Assembly (NCBI GenBank): GCA_034769895.1
Contig: CM068372.1
Coordinates: 374,995,258-375,059,257, forward strand
DNA: 64,000 bases
Reading direction: 5' to 3'
DNA from: Magicicada septendecula
Lineage: Eukaryota > Arthropoda > Insecta > Hemiptera > Cicadidae
Shown here: positions 24,395 through 36,222 of the stretch, one piece after another
Numbering within the stretch: position 1 is the stretch's first letter
How the letters are laid out: the number at the start of each line of letters is the position of its first letter
Position numbers and translations under genes: made by a program
The notes under the pieces: generated by a model
What the model saw: the letters and a program-made list of their open reading frames with translations, nothing else
Databases searched by the model: none
Told to the model about the DNA's origin: nothing

Positions 24395-24930
24395 ACATCT
24401 TCTTCTTCTATGGGGCCACAGTTCGAAGTCGAACCTTAGTCTCCATAATCATCCGCCTCCATTTTTTTGGTTCCTGAGCATATTGGTTTTACGGGGAGAG
24501 GTTGTTGGCCCTTCGCCCAACCTGGAGGGTCGAGTCATTTTTATTCAGGGTTTCCGTCCCCCAGACCAGCTGCTTTCACTACAGCTTAGAGGCTGGTCTA
24601 CTCTGATTTTCTGTCAGGGTTTACTCCCTTAGCCTTTGAAGATCCCTCTTCATCGCAAGGCAGCAATTCTCTCTATTTACCCTAGGGAGAATAGGTTGTC
24701 TCTTCGCCTTTTCCGCCATACTGTAGGCTCCCTACTCTGCCGCATCCACCGTTGAGGTCTTCACCGTAACCCTGGCTAGGGGTCCTTACAGGGTGCTACC
24801 ATCCGGAGCCAGATGGACCCAGGTTTTTTTCCAGGTGTTACTCCTCCCCCTCCACCTTTCTCATCACTTGCGAGATGAGGTCCCGGACTTGGGACCGGCA
24901 GTGTTAAACAATACCGTTGGCAGAGTTCTT
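24395..24930 (-). repeat. GC-richer block, probable retroelement non-coding region
   Basis: This block is clearly richer in GC than its surroundings. On the minus strand it contains AAATGGAGGCGGATGATTA, TTCGACTTCGAACTGTGG and GTCCCAAGTCCGGGACC. These look like the untranslated part of a LINE, but no domain is present. The 87-codon plus-strand ORF has no recognised motif. Confidence 0.4.
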
Positions 24931-25079
24931 TTCTAAACAAACTCTTTTCCAATCCCTTCACTCCATCTTCCAGAAATCCGTCTCGACATCCTTCAGCCTT
25001 GTAATATTTATAACTGTAGGCTTTTCCTTGCAATAAGCTTTCAAACATTCTCTTATAATCAATTTGAATCACATGTGTT

Positions 25080-25750
25080 ACGACGTGATTCCAGTTTTTG
25101 TTTTTAATTTAATCTTAACAATGTACGTAAACATTTCCTTTTAGTTCCGTTCCTTATCCAAGGTTTCCATCTCAAATATTCTAAAACATTGCTTATCACG
25201 ATTTCTTAAAGCCAAGACCTTAAAACCTCGAAGGTCTTACATCCAACAGATCTTATATACTTTAATACATCTTAAAATTTAAGCTTCTGACTAATGAATT
25301 TTTTTCTATAGACTGAAATTTGATCGTCATTAATATCTAATGTCTAGAAACGTCTGCTTGGAGAAAATATCTATATTTTGTGCTAGTCAAGAAAAATATA
25401 CAAGTCGATGAGATTTGTAATCAAATTTGTGAAACTGTTACATACAATCCGGCGAAAAAACAAAACAACTCTAATATCTTATAATAAACCAATTCCAGAG
25501 TCTACGCTCAAATGGGGGTTACTATCAAAATGGAGGGAAGAAAGCTGTAAAAACTAGAATTTGAAATTTTCAATTTTAATTGATAAATACAATCTGAAAG
25601 AATACTGTGGACTGAACGTATTAAAAGAATTCGATAACATAAAATAGGCCTATTATTAAAGAAGTTAAAACATAAATCTGAAGAAAACCGGAGCACACGT
25701 AAACGGAAGGAGAGATGATAAGAGATGATAAGACTGTCTGACGCCTAGAC
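25080..25750. other. Intergenic sequence, nothing recognised
   Basis: AT-rich, no gene or repeat recognised. Confidence 0.4.
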
Positions 25751-25752
25751 TA

Positions 25753-25781
25753 AAGAAGAAGAAGAAGAAGAAGAAGAAGAA

Positions 25782-25815
<34 letters not shown>
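25753..25815. repeat. (GAA)n microsatellite
   Basis: About 20 GAA units with two late interruptions. Confidence 0.95.
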
Positions 25816-25816
<1 letters not shown>

Positions 25817-26695
25817 GACGACGACAAATAATTTAAGATTAAAAATTCAATTTAAGAAAAGTATTATTGGTTACGTAGTCGGTAACAATAAGCCCATCGT
25901 ATATCAGTGCTGTTGTGAAACATCCCGGAAAAGCTTCTTGTATGAAGAGGAAGGACAATCACAGTTGAATCAAGCAGTGAGAACACGGTGCTCAGACGAC
26001 GCAGACAAACACAATAAAGTTTTTAAATTACTGCTTTTTATTATCTGCTATTCAATTAACAACTTTCTTTTTTATTAGTTGTTAATAGAAACGCGTCAGA
26101 CAGAAGCTGATTATGGTCTCGTGTTGTGTTCATGTATTATGTAAGGAATAAAACACAGACACATAAAATAATCGCATAATGTTCACATCTTTTAACTTAA
26201 AATACTCGCGCCAAGACACACACGCACGCACGCAAAGATTCCCTCACGCGTCTGAAATTAATTTCTTAAAAACTTTTACGGTTTTGGTTTTCCTTGCCGT
26301 AACTTACTGATGGTCTTTATTTTTTATTCTCAGACACTGTAGACGAACAGTAGATAAATAAATACATAACCTATAGTAGCATCCTGTCGAAAAACGCGTT
26401 AACCTGTTTAGGGTCAAGGTCGAGACATACAAGTGTATAAGTGAGCAGTGGCGTAACTACGGGTGGGAAACAAGGGGATCAGTCCCCTCACCCATGACTA
26501 TTACAAATTTTAGGGAAATTCTATTAATCACTTAACTTAGGCCTGTTTATAAGCCACTGCATGTGTTAAAAATTAGGCATTAAAGCTTATAAATAATTGT
26601 AGAAATAAAAAATGTATATATATATATATTCAAACAATTTTTTGCTACAGTCTGTTTCTTGATGCATACATAATTTATTTAATATTTATAATTTC
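25816..26695. other. Intergenic sequence, nothing recognised
   Basis: A short (TA)n near 26,615-26,627 only. Confidence 0.4.
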
Positions 26696-26699
26696 TTTA

Positions 26700-26860
26700 C
26701 CTCAATATGTTTTTTCTCTTATTTGGGATATGTTTCGGGATTTTTCGCCCCATCCTCAGCCTTCGTAGTTTTGTATCTAGTTGATATTTGTGTTCTTGTT
26801 GGTTGTTGCTAAGTTTCCTGTTGGTTTTTGGTATTTTAAGTTGCTATTATTGTGTGTGCT
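26700..26860 (-). repeat. Repeat family R, copy 3 (inverted)
   Basis: The minus strand contains CACACAATAATAGCAAC, TTAAAATACCAAAAACC, AACAGGAAACTTAGC, and a hairpin then GAAACATATCCCAAATAAG. In frame it joins directly to the LINE fragment next to it. Confidence 0.65.
26733..26759 (-). other. Hammerhead-like motif, site 3
   Basis: Minus strand: CTGAGGA, stem GGG/CCC with an A-rich loop, then GAAA. The core fits CUGANGA and GAAA. Confidence 0.35.
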
Positions 26861-27275
26861 CAGCATTCTACGGTAAAGCCACATATCTAAGGATTCCAAT
26901 TTTTTAGTTGTAGCTTCAGTCAACGTCCAAGATTCTACACCGTAGAAGAGGACCGAGAATACGTAGCAGCGTAAAAGTGTCATCTTTGTGTTTATTGTTA
27001 AACCGTGACTTTTGAATAAACTGCTCATTCTAGTGTACACTGCTCTTGCCTTTTCAATTCTGCTCTTTATTTCTTGAGAGTGGTCTCATTGTTCATTGAC
27101 TATTGTATCAAGATTTAGTAAATTTGCTATCACGTTCAACTGGCCTTTGGTTTATATTAAGGGTGCAGTTTGTGAACTTGTTCTTAGATACAATCATTAG
27201 CTTCGTTTTATTAACATCGATGTCTAGACCATATCTACGGTTGCTTTCTGTCACTCTAAATGTAAGAAGTTGAGC
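26861..27275 (-). pseudogene. LINE family D, reverse-transcriptase C-terminal relic
   Basis: The minus strand reads RYGLDIDVNKTKLMIVSKNK (the conserved region after the YADD loop), a gap with frameshifts, then VYTRMSSLFKSHGLTINTK, LLRCYVFSVLFYGVESWTL and KKLESLDMWLYRRML. This is the usual thumb and C-terminal region of LINE ORF2. The reading frame runs on into repeat R without a stop, a chimeric junction. The catalytic ADD is not present. Confidence 0.83.
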
Positions 27276-28094
27276 ACAAGGTCAACAAAGCTCGATGGTC
27301 TCTGTTAACCAGAGCAGGCTGTAGTAGGAACGAATAAGATCAAGTCGGCCATTGTTCTCCGGTAGCCAATGCAGCAGACCTGTAGTAGGAATGAACCAAC
27401 GAATTAATAACATGCAGTCGTATAATGAAATCCAATCGGTTCCCAGAGTTGTGCTCATCACGCCTCTCCGAAATAGGCCAATTTTTCCCGTCACTAGTGC
27501 AGAGTGATAACTCTTTCTACCTCACAACATTTGTTTATAAAACATAAACGAATTAATTCGATTTTAAAAAACTTACTTATGTACAGCGTTAATAAACTGA
27601 GTACGCAACATGCATACATGTCGAAAAAATATAATATTAAAGTATACAAGTGCGTGTAGTCATATGGATCTTTGTTATAATCGTGTAGCCTACAGGAAGC
27701 AGAGAGATGGTTCAACAATTGAGTTTCTAGTCAGCCGTCCAGTAATGACGGGACGTACTCTATGCTGTATATGGTTAGTGAAGAGTAGTCACGTGAAAGT
27801 CTCCCTCTCTCTCCGCCTATTCGTGCATTAGCTGCAGTAATTTGCTTACTCACCGTCTTCGTTGTGCATCAATTTGTTTCACCATTACTAGAGTAATGCA
27901 TTCACTACTCACAAACGTTCGTGTACTACGCTAGACAAGTAATGACCGTATTATGTACTGAAAATATCTCTGCTATTGCTTCTTCGTTATTATGTACAGC
28001 TATACTGAAAAGAGTGTATTATCTACGTTTAAGGCGCAGGTGGGTGTAATCAGAATGTTTATGTACAACAGGAAAAGTAAAAGTCCCCTATAAT
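27276..28094. other. Intergenic sequence, nothing recognised
   Basis: Several 60-75-codon ORFs overlap on both strands but none has a recognisable motif. Confidence 0.4.
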
Positions 28095-29035
28095 TATACT
28101 AGTAAGTTCCCTGAACTGCAGAACTCGCTCAGTATTTTGAACAAAGTACTTTTTTGTGTGTGGGCCATCTAAGGAGCACATGCCAATTTAAATTCATTAT
28201 TCTTTCTTCTTTTCTTTTTCTACAATAGTCTTATATACTTTCATCTTTTCACTGTGTCTCTTCTTCCTGTCTTCAACCCACTTTGAACCCGCGTTTTTCT
28301 GTCTCCTACCCTGGACTCCTTCCAGTTTTAACACTTTTGCCCGAAAAACTTTTCTTTCAATTGCTTCTTGTGCGTTTATATTATTTTTTTTTTTAATTCC
28401 TTTTGGACTTCTTTAATTCAACTTGATGTCGACTTCTTCCCCCACAGATATTTGAAGATCTACTTTGTTAACCTATTGTCCTCCATTCTATATAAATATA
28501 TTCAATATTATATTCTATATTCAAAGTACATTTATTATTACATAAATTTTGATACTAAATAATTTGTCAATTATGGAAAATATTACAACAGTCCTAATTA
28601 CTCTATTATTTCTTTAGTAATATAACAGTATTATAGACCACACGATCATATAACAAACGTAAACACTTGAGACATTCGGATTTGGATTACAGTTCCTCTT
28701 AGTCTAACACCCTGCTGGATATTCACATTTTTTCACATTTTTATTTGTTTTTTTTGTATTTGGGGCCCAAAAATATTCAAATTTTCAAAAGTTATCTCTA
28801 CATTGAGACGTTATTTAAAACTCTCTTTAGTTTGATAACCCACTTGAATTTTTGCGATTTTGTAAAAATTTCCACCCACTTTTTGGACCTAAAGTCCAAG
28901 AATTTGAAATTTTCATGCTCAGACTGCAATTTAAATTTCCTTTAATTGATACCCCACATACGCTTTTGCGATTATTTCAAAATTTTGACACCCTCCCGCT
29001 ATCTATTTTTGGAAAGAACAATTTAAAAAAATAAT
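28095..29035 (+). repeat. Repeat X, copy 2, interrupted by LINE C
   Basis: Left part GTAAGTTCCCTGAACTGCAG as at 660. After the LINE the text resumes with AAGTACATTTATTATTAC as in 700-720. Modules with TTTGATAACCCACTTGA, TTTTTGCGATTTTG and TTGATACCCCACATACGC occur twice in tandem. Confidence 0.62.
28150..28521 (-). mobile_element. LINE family C 3' fragment inserted in repeat X
   Basis: The reverse complement matches the LINE C tail (AAATTGGCATGTGCTCC, GGACTCCTTCC-type words, final oligo(A)). It is flanked by CAAAGTAC at 28,142-28,149 and 28,522-28,529, a probable 8-bp target duplication. Confidence 0.8.
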
Positions 29036-29432
29036 AAGGTTTTGTAGGATGAAGGTACGGACACGCATGGTAAATTTTAAGAAAATCTTAATTTTAAGAA
29101 CAGACAAATTTTAGTAAAATAATTATTTCAGTTTAATTTTAAGAGATTGACATCTTGTAATTGTGCTTTATTTTTAATCTTTTTTTATTAAAACGATTTA
29201 TTAATTTCTGTTTTAATCTTTGTTTTTAATGTCTTGAGTTAAAATATAATACACACGCTAATACATAACACTTAATGAATAACTACTTATCGCGTATATG
29301 ATATCGTGGTTGAAAAACCAATTTCATATTAACTAATTACATAAAATACGGTGATAAAAACGGTGCTGTATATTTCATAGAAAGCAGATCGTGTAGTGTA
29401 GTAAGTACCTCTTCTCTAAGTCACCATTTAAT

Positions 29433-29720
29433 ATAATAATAATGGCTCCCATGTATACCACCGAAGTAGCTTAGGAGAATGCAGGGTAGGCTGCCTTATG
29501 TGAGCCGTACGGCACACAAGGAAGGCAGTGTGGCCAGCACTACGCTTCAGCCGCCCATTATTATCCCCAGGATGTTATCCCAGGTACTCATTTTCAACAG
29601 GCTGAGTCGACCGGGGGGGCTGAAAACGCACCTTGATTGATTTGAAATTGATTTGGAATTGAACCCGGGACCTCTAGATTAGTAGCCAGGTGCCATACCC
29701 ACTGGTCTACTGAGCCGCCT
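29433..29720 (-). mobile_element. tRNA-derived SINE, copy 1
   Basis: The minus-strand head reads GGCGGCTCAGTAGACCAGTG, then CTACTAATCTAGAGGTCCCG and GGGTTCAATTCC (B box). The body holds GGCCACACTGCCTTCC and the tail is (ATT)n. CATTTAAT flanks both sides (29,425-29,432 and 29,721-29,728). The A-box region resembles a tRNA start with an anticodon-arm-like middle. Confidence 0.85.
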
Positions 29721-29729
29721 CATTTAATT

Positions 29730-30875
29730 AAAATATAAATTATTAAAGATTAGTCAATGGTGTTTGTCTCCTTTCACTGTAGGTCTTTGTGCATGTATTT
29801 TTTATTGAAGAATGTGTTTATCATTTTAAATTTATTTTGAAGTCAATTAAGTGTTGTCCATTTACCTTCAATATTGGTTCATCACATTTACACACTAAAT
29901 TACATTTTGGTAGACACTATCCACTATGGCGTTCAAGTCACCTGCAATAATTATTCTCTCATATCTGTTTACTCGGTTAACCCCTGCCTGGAGGTCATCA
30001 TGAACTTCTTCGCTTTCCGTCGCACGAACTTCTTAGGGTGGCAATATACTGCACACATCTTTACATACCTATGCTTGAGTTTAAGTGTTAATGTTGGTGT
30101 CCTCTGATTCTCAAAAGTTTAGCTTTTATGATGGAACGTTTTTTATTAGTAATACTACTCACGCTTTTGCTACACTCTTTCCGGTACACCACTGTATAAC
30201 ATTATATAGTTGTATATTTCTTTACTTCCTTTCTGTTTCTTTTTAGTTTAGGATATTACAGCAACACCAATTTGTTTTTAAGCCATTCTTCCTCTAGCTT
30301 CTCTTGGTTAAGGTCATAACCCATGACATTTCATGTTGGTGCACATTTTGTGCGCCCACTGCGGGCATCAGTATGTTTACACTCCAGTGCTCGCCCGCTT
30401 ACAAACCTTCTAACACATTTACTATTTGGATAAGAATTTTTATTGTTGTTAGTCATTTTTTAACAAAGAATTCAATCACGGCACAATGTTTGATTTTATC
30501 CATTTTCTAAACACGCGTAACACGTAACATTCAAACAGCTGGTAAACAGTCAACAAATTGACAGATATATTTGGAAGTTAACAGATGAGTAAATGAAATA
30601 CAAACTTACAACATGCGAAAATTTTAGTTCTACCGCTAAACTTCAGATGTCGCTCTGCGAAGTTTTCAACTGATTCTCGTATGGCACAGTTAAATCTGGT
30701 AACACAACGTTTGATGCTACCGGCGTTAATTTTTTTATCTCGCAGCTTGCCATTTCGTGTTAAAAATTATCTCGTTGTTTTTGTGTCATTATTTTTTAGA
30801 AAACCCTTGTAAATTGGTTGCGAAAAAGTTTGAGATCAATTGTTGGGCTTATTGTCATTAGGTGTGAGTCCCGCT
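29730..30875. other. Intergenic sequence, nothing recognised
   Basis: No known motif. The small ORFs at 29,874-30,107 and 30,304-30,510 show no recognisable domain. Confidence 0.4.
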
Positions 30876-30890
30876 TTCTTTGGTAACTTA

Positions 30891-31074
30891 ATAATAATAA
30901 TGGCTCCCATGTGTACCACCGAAGTAGCTTAGGCAGGGTAGGCTGCCTTATGTGAGCAGTACGGCGTACAAGGAAGGCAGTGTGGCCAGCACTACGCCCC
31001 TTGATTTTATGGTGTGGGGCCTGGAATCGAACCCGGGACCTCTAGATTAGTAGCCAGGTGCCATACCGACGGCC
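30891..31074 (-). mobile_element. tRNA-derived SINE, copy 2
   Basis: The same family as copy 1 but shorter in the body. The B box GGGTTCGATTCC is intact and the tail is (TTA)n. A perfect 15-bp target duplication TTCTTTGGTAACTTA lies at 30,876-30,890 and 31,075-31,089. This indicates LINE-driven insertion. Confidence 0.9.
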
Positions 31075-31089
31075 TTCTTTGGTAACTTA

Positions 31090-31920
31090 GGAGAGAATTT
31101 AATAGTAAGCAGTGATATTGATTCAACTGCGTACAATTAGTGAAACGTTACAGGAAAATTACTACAGTCATATAGGCCTATACCAGGATTACATCACATG
31201 TATCAGACAATCCGGAACCAGTCAGGTAGGAAACCATCAAATAGACGTAATTGCAATAAACGTTTCCTAAGAAGGATAGACGATGAATGCGAATCGTCAT
31301 TTTATCGACGTGCAAAATGACAACAAGAGAGTGAAAGTATTTTTGCGACCGGTCGACGAAATCGGTAATGCTAAAAATGGACGCATGCAAAATAGTTGTT
31401 GCCACAATACACGACAGAGAGCGTTCGCGCCGTGCCACGGTTTGCACAGAATACGCTCTAAGTATAAGGTGGCCCATTATGGAGCTACATCGACCGTCGC
31501 AGACAACGGTTTGATGTAATAATTTTCCCTTACATGGTGAACAATAATAAGGCGAGACGCCTGCATTCGCTACAGAAACGTACTTCACGTTAAATATTAC
31601 TCGTGTTTAATTTTATTGAGAGAGTCGTGAGCATAAATTGATTGACCTTACGCCAGGTTCCGTGGCACACTGATAAATGTTTAGATTTCACGTTTTATAT
31701 CTGAACAGTCTGTACCTTCTTACAAACTTATAGAAAACACTTTGGAAATGAATGTTTCCTGCTGTTTTTTAGAAAAGAGTGTTCCTATTAATTCAAGATC
31801 ATATTCTTGCACCTTTTACGACGCGCATCTTCAGTTGGCGACATATTTAAAAACGTTCGAAGAATGTGAGATTCTGTCAGAATCTTTCTTTCAAACATTC
31901 TCAGTGTTTCTTGTTCTTCT
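31090..31920. other. Intergenic sequence, nothing recognised
   Basis: Overlapping ORFs at 31,178-31,588 (minus) and 31,283-31,519 (plus) have no motif I recognise. Confidence 0.35.
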
Positions 31921-31929
31921 TTCCTAATG

Positions 31930-32015
31930 TCCATATGGACAGACAGACAGACATCAAAATCTTAAACGGTCGAGTTAAAACTGAGAACTCCTTCACTAGT
32001 TCGTATTTCATTTTT
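31930..32015 (+). repeat. Repeat X terminal piece
   Basis: GGACAGACAGACAGACATC, then AAACGGTCGAGTTAAAACTG and AGAACTCCTTC, matching 1,198-1,265. Confidence 0.6.
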
Positions 32016-32146
32016 AATTACATTTTTACTTCCATATTCCTTAAGGAATGGAAGTATGGTGATGGCAAAAAAAATCGTGTTCGAGATTATTGCAGATTCT
32101 GATTCTACTACACTCAAAACATGCAAAAAAGTCGTTTTCCGAAAAG

Positions 32147-32257
<111 letters not shown>

Positions 32258-32268
32258 AAATTTTTTTC

Positions 32269-33545
32269 TATGGCAAACGATAACTGCCGCAAATTCAAAC
32301 AGAATCAAATAATTTTGTGCATGCAGCCCTGATTTGCAGAGTACTCGCGACCTATTGTTTTTGGTGAAGATCGGTTGAGGGAAAGGGGTAGTTTACCTGC
32401 AACGGTTTTTTTTTAGCAAGGGTAATTTTGTTTGTTTGGCAAACGATAACAGCCGCAAATTCAAACAGAATCAAATAATGTTTCGCATACAGCCCTGAAT
32501 TGTAGAGTTCTCAAGATCTGTTGATTTTGGTGAAGATCGGTTAAGGGAAAGGGGTAGTTTACCTGTAACGTTTTATGTTTTAACAAGGGTATTTCCTATG
32601 GCAAACGATAAAAGCCGCAAATTCAAACAGAATCAAAAGATTATTTGCATACAGCCCTAAATTGTAGAGTTCTCAAGACCTATTGTTTTTGGTGAAGATC
32701 GGTTAAGGGAAAGGGGTAGTTTACCTGCAACGTTTTTTTTCAAGCGTATTTTCTATGGCAAACGATAACAGCCACAAATTCAAACACAATCAAATAATGT
32801 TTCGTATACAGCCCTGAATTGTAGAGTTCTCAAGTTCTGTTGTTTTTGGTGAAGATCGGTTAAGGGAAAGGGGTAGTTTACCTGTAACGTTTTATGTTTT
32901 AACAAGGGTATTTCCTATGGCAAACGATAACAGCCGCAAATTCAAACAGAATCAAAAGATTATTTGCATACAGCCCTAAATTGTGGAGTTCTCAAGACCT
33001 ATTGTTTTTGGTGAAGATCGGTTAAGGGAAAGGGGTAGTTTACCTGCAACGTTTTTTTAACAAGGGTATTTTCTATGGCAAACGATAACAGCCGCAAATT
33101 CAAACAGAATCCAATAATGTTTTGCATACAGCCCTGATTTGTAGAGTACTCAAGATCTATTGTTTTTGGTGAAGATCGGTTAAGGGGAAGGGGTAGTTTA
33201 CCTGCAACGTTTTTTTTTCAAGCGTATTTTCTATGGCAAACGATAACAGCCACAAATTCAAACAGAATCAAATAATGTTTTGCATACAGTCCTGATTTGT
33301 AGAGTACTCAAGACCTTTTGTTTTTGGTGAAGATCGGTTAAGGGGAAGGGGTAGTTTACCTGCAACGTTTTTTTATCAAGCGTATTTTCTATGGCAAACG
33401 ATAACTGCCGCAAATTCAAACAGAATCAAATAATTGTTTGCATACGTCCCTGAATTGTAGAGGTCTCAAGGACTTTCGATTTTGGTGAAGATCGGTTAAG
33501 GGGAAGGGGTAGTTTACCTGCAACCTTTTACGTTTTAACAAGAGT
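32269..33545 (+). repeat. Eight tandem ~160-bp core units
   Basis: Units begin with TATGGCAAACGATAAC-like text at 32,269, 32,435, 32,597, 32,753, 32,915, 33,073, 33,231 and 33,388, spacing 156-166 bp. Each contains CAAATTCAAACAGAATC and TTGGTGAAGATCGGTTAAGG. Units 2 and 4 match each other best, as do 3 and 5, so a two-unit block was duplicated. Confidence 0.93.
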
Positions 33546-33755
33546 AAAGTACTTGAAATTTATTTAAACTTTTTCAAACAATGGTAATTGTTAAAAATAA
33601 AATAATTTTGTTGCCAGGCAATAAAATTAAAATTTTTTCATTTTAATGTAAATCTTGTATAAGAGAAAATATATCGCGCTTGGCAGGCGATATTAAGATT
33701 TAAATATAAATCTTAGAATATGGAAGTCATGTATGGTTCTCCATACCGATATTTT

Positions 33756-34690
33756 AGAGACTTTAATACTGCCACAGATCTTAGTAACATAGTTTTATGT
33801 ATATACTCAAATATTGAGCATAGAATCGTCAAGAAACATACAACGAATTTCTAATGAAATAACTCTGTCGATGTTTGTCTCGATCATGATCCCGATAGAC
33901 GAATCGAGTTTTGTCCACCGAATCACTGGATTTCGCCAAGCTCATTCGGAATACCATAATCATCATCATCTTCTTCTTCTTTATAACACGGCATAGGTAA
34001 GGTGTTGCCTGTTACTTCAGTCATCTCTTTCTAGTTCTACCCACACACTTGTGTCCTATAGGTTTGTATTTCCAGAATCTGACATTCTTTAAACAACTTA
34101 AAGAACGTTGTTTTGTGCCACTTTTTAAAAACGTTTTAAGTAGTTTTAGCTTAATGTTTGTTACATAGGATCGTAAAATAACTAAACTTTTTTGAAGCTT
34201 ATATTTTAATAGATTACTTTTTACAAAGTTCTAACAAAGAATAATTGGTCATTTCTGAACCGGAAGTGCAGGGACTTGATATTCCGGAAACCCACAACTT
34301 CGTGCCAGCATCTTCCGAAAGATTCCTAATTTGCCCCTATGAGGCATCCGGCTAGGAAAGTTTACACAAAATGGACAAGCTTACACAAAATTTTCCGAAC
34401 TAATTAAAAACAAATGTCTGATTGTCACTTATGTGTATATAAACGAACCTGTCTGCTTCTTTATGTTTGTGTCTGCAACCACCCACAAAGTAGGCCTACT
34501 TGTAATACGTTATTCAGATTAGAAACAAACCGGTGATGGTGGACTGGAAAGCGTAGTTTTGATTCGCTACGAGTAAGGGCGTTCTTTCTCCAGCAAGAGA
34601 CTGTTTAGACAAGGTGATCTTCATACATATGAATCATGTTTGAAACCGAAATCAGAAAAGAAGTTAAAAACAAAGTTTAAAAAAAGAATT
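33756..34690. other. Intergenic sequence, nothing recognised
   Basis: No gene or repeat recognised. Confidence 0.4.
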
Positions 34691-34699
34691 AATAATTCG

Positions 34700-35045
34700 T
34701 TTTAATAAAAGAAAAAATTAAAAAACTTGGCACTTCATAAAAGAAACATTATCTTCTACGACCATATGACACGAATGAATCCAGAAAGATTGATCAACCA
34801 GATCGTTGCCTACTTTCTAAGTAAGAAACCCAAGGGAGCATCGTTTACCGAGGTGGAAAAATACCTGCGAGAAATGGCTATTACACGTGAAGCCATGGAG
34901 GAAAGTGATTCTGTTAAGAAGAGACTTGGAGCACGCCAGGTTTTTTTCCAGGAAAAGCCCTAGTTGTAAACAAGCAAGACGTGGACTGAAGAAATGCATT
35001 GTGCTGAAAACGAACACAGGAATACCAGGAAACATTAAAGCCTAA
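34700..35045 (+). pseudogene. LINE family C-related C-terminal fragment
   Basis: A 78-codon frame, KRNIIFYDHMTRMNPERLI, then INQIVAYFLSKKPKGASF and TEVEKYLREMAITREAME, parallels the FYGHLYRMD…RLTKQIF…IKEVQKDLE region of LINE C. It is the DNA-binding-like tail after the reverse transcriptase. The copy is short, stops at FQEKP and cannot be active. Confidence 0.65.
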
Positions 35046-35363
35046 GGAAGAAAACAGTTCATACCCGGCTAAAACGTAAAGAAAATGCACTTCATGTATA
35101 TTTGATTGTTGATTTAATACATGCCCGTATTACTTTAAAGAGTATAAACTATAACACATTATTTCTCTGTCTGCTTAAATTAATGATCCTAATAATATAT
35201 ATGCAGACGACATGGATAACAATGTTCTTCAGCAACAGTCTTAGTTCTGTAATATTCTTTAGCTATAGTATTAACCCACTACTAATCACTTAATGTATCG
35301 TTTCTCCGGCTACCAGTACACACGCATTGATCACACTTTTTTGTGTAGTAACCACAGAAATTT

Positions 35364-36208
35364 TGTCAATTAGAGCATAAGGGGAAGTTGTCCCAAATTT
35401 TTGCCGTTAACTCGAGAGTAAGACAGGGATGTCTTCTGTTCCCTATCTTGTTTATCATAGCGCTGGACAGCATGTTGCGAGAGGCAACAAACAGAAAACG
35501 GGGGATTCAGTGGAGCTTAAATAGCCGGTTGGAAGAACTGGATTATGCGGATGACCTGTGCCTTCTTGCAGAAAGCCTACGAGATATGGAAATTAAATTA
35601 AACGATCTGAAAATAGAAGCCAAACAAGTAGGCTTAAAGATAAATAACAAAAAGACCAAGGAAATGCGTATTAACCATAGAAATAATTCTGATTTGATAC
35701 TAGACGGAAGAAATACAGAAAGGGTTGAGGAATTTTACTATCTGGGTAGCATGATTAGTCAGGATGGAGGTACTCTTTGGGATGTGATAAGTAGTATAAA
35801 TAAAGCAGAAGGAGCATTTGCACAGTTAAGACCAGTATGGAGATCACCCCATATACGCAAGAAGACAAAACTCATAATATTTGACTCAATTGTCAAATCA
35901 AATCGGTGTTGCTGTATGGATGTGAGACCTGGAAAGTGAAAATGGACATTACCACGAGGTTACAGACATTCATAAACCGTTGCCTGAGCTACATAATGAG
36001 AATTTGGTGGCCCAAGACCATCTCGAACAGAGATCTATGAAAGGCCACAAGTCACGGTACCATCCAACTACAGATGAAAGAGCTGGCTGGTGTCAACAAG
36101 ACATGGAGGGAGGTGAAGGCCCTGGAAATGGACAGAACACACTGGAGAAATTTCATCGAGGCCCTATGTTCCGCCTAGGAATTTATGGACTTAAACAAGT
36201 AAGCAAGC
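35364..36208 (+). pseudogene. LINE family F, reverse-transcriptase relic with target duplication
   Basis: The frame at 35,388-35,939 reads SRVRQGCLLFPILF (motif preceding the catalytic centre), LDYADDLCLLAES (catalytic YADD), LKINNKKTKEMRIN, VEEFYYLGSMISQDGG and AFAQLRPVWRSPHIRKKTKL. After a frameshift it continues with NRCLSYIMRIWWP and then WREVKALEMDRTHWRNFIEAL. About 80 residues of the usual C-terminal region are missing. AACCACAGAAATTT flanks it at 35,350-35,363 and 36,209-36,222. The style is that of RTE-like elements, but the clade is not proven. No endonuclease is present. Confidence 0.9.
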
Positions 36209-36222
36209 AACCACAGAAATTT

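Noticed and set aside
29650..29720. Possible genuine tRNA gene on the minus strand
   Set aside because: It lacks a complete cloverleaf, has a long non-tRNA body and a target duplication, and recurs at 31.0 kb, so it is a SINE.
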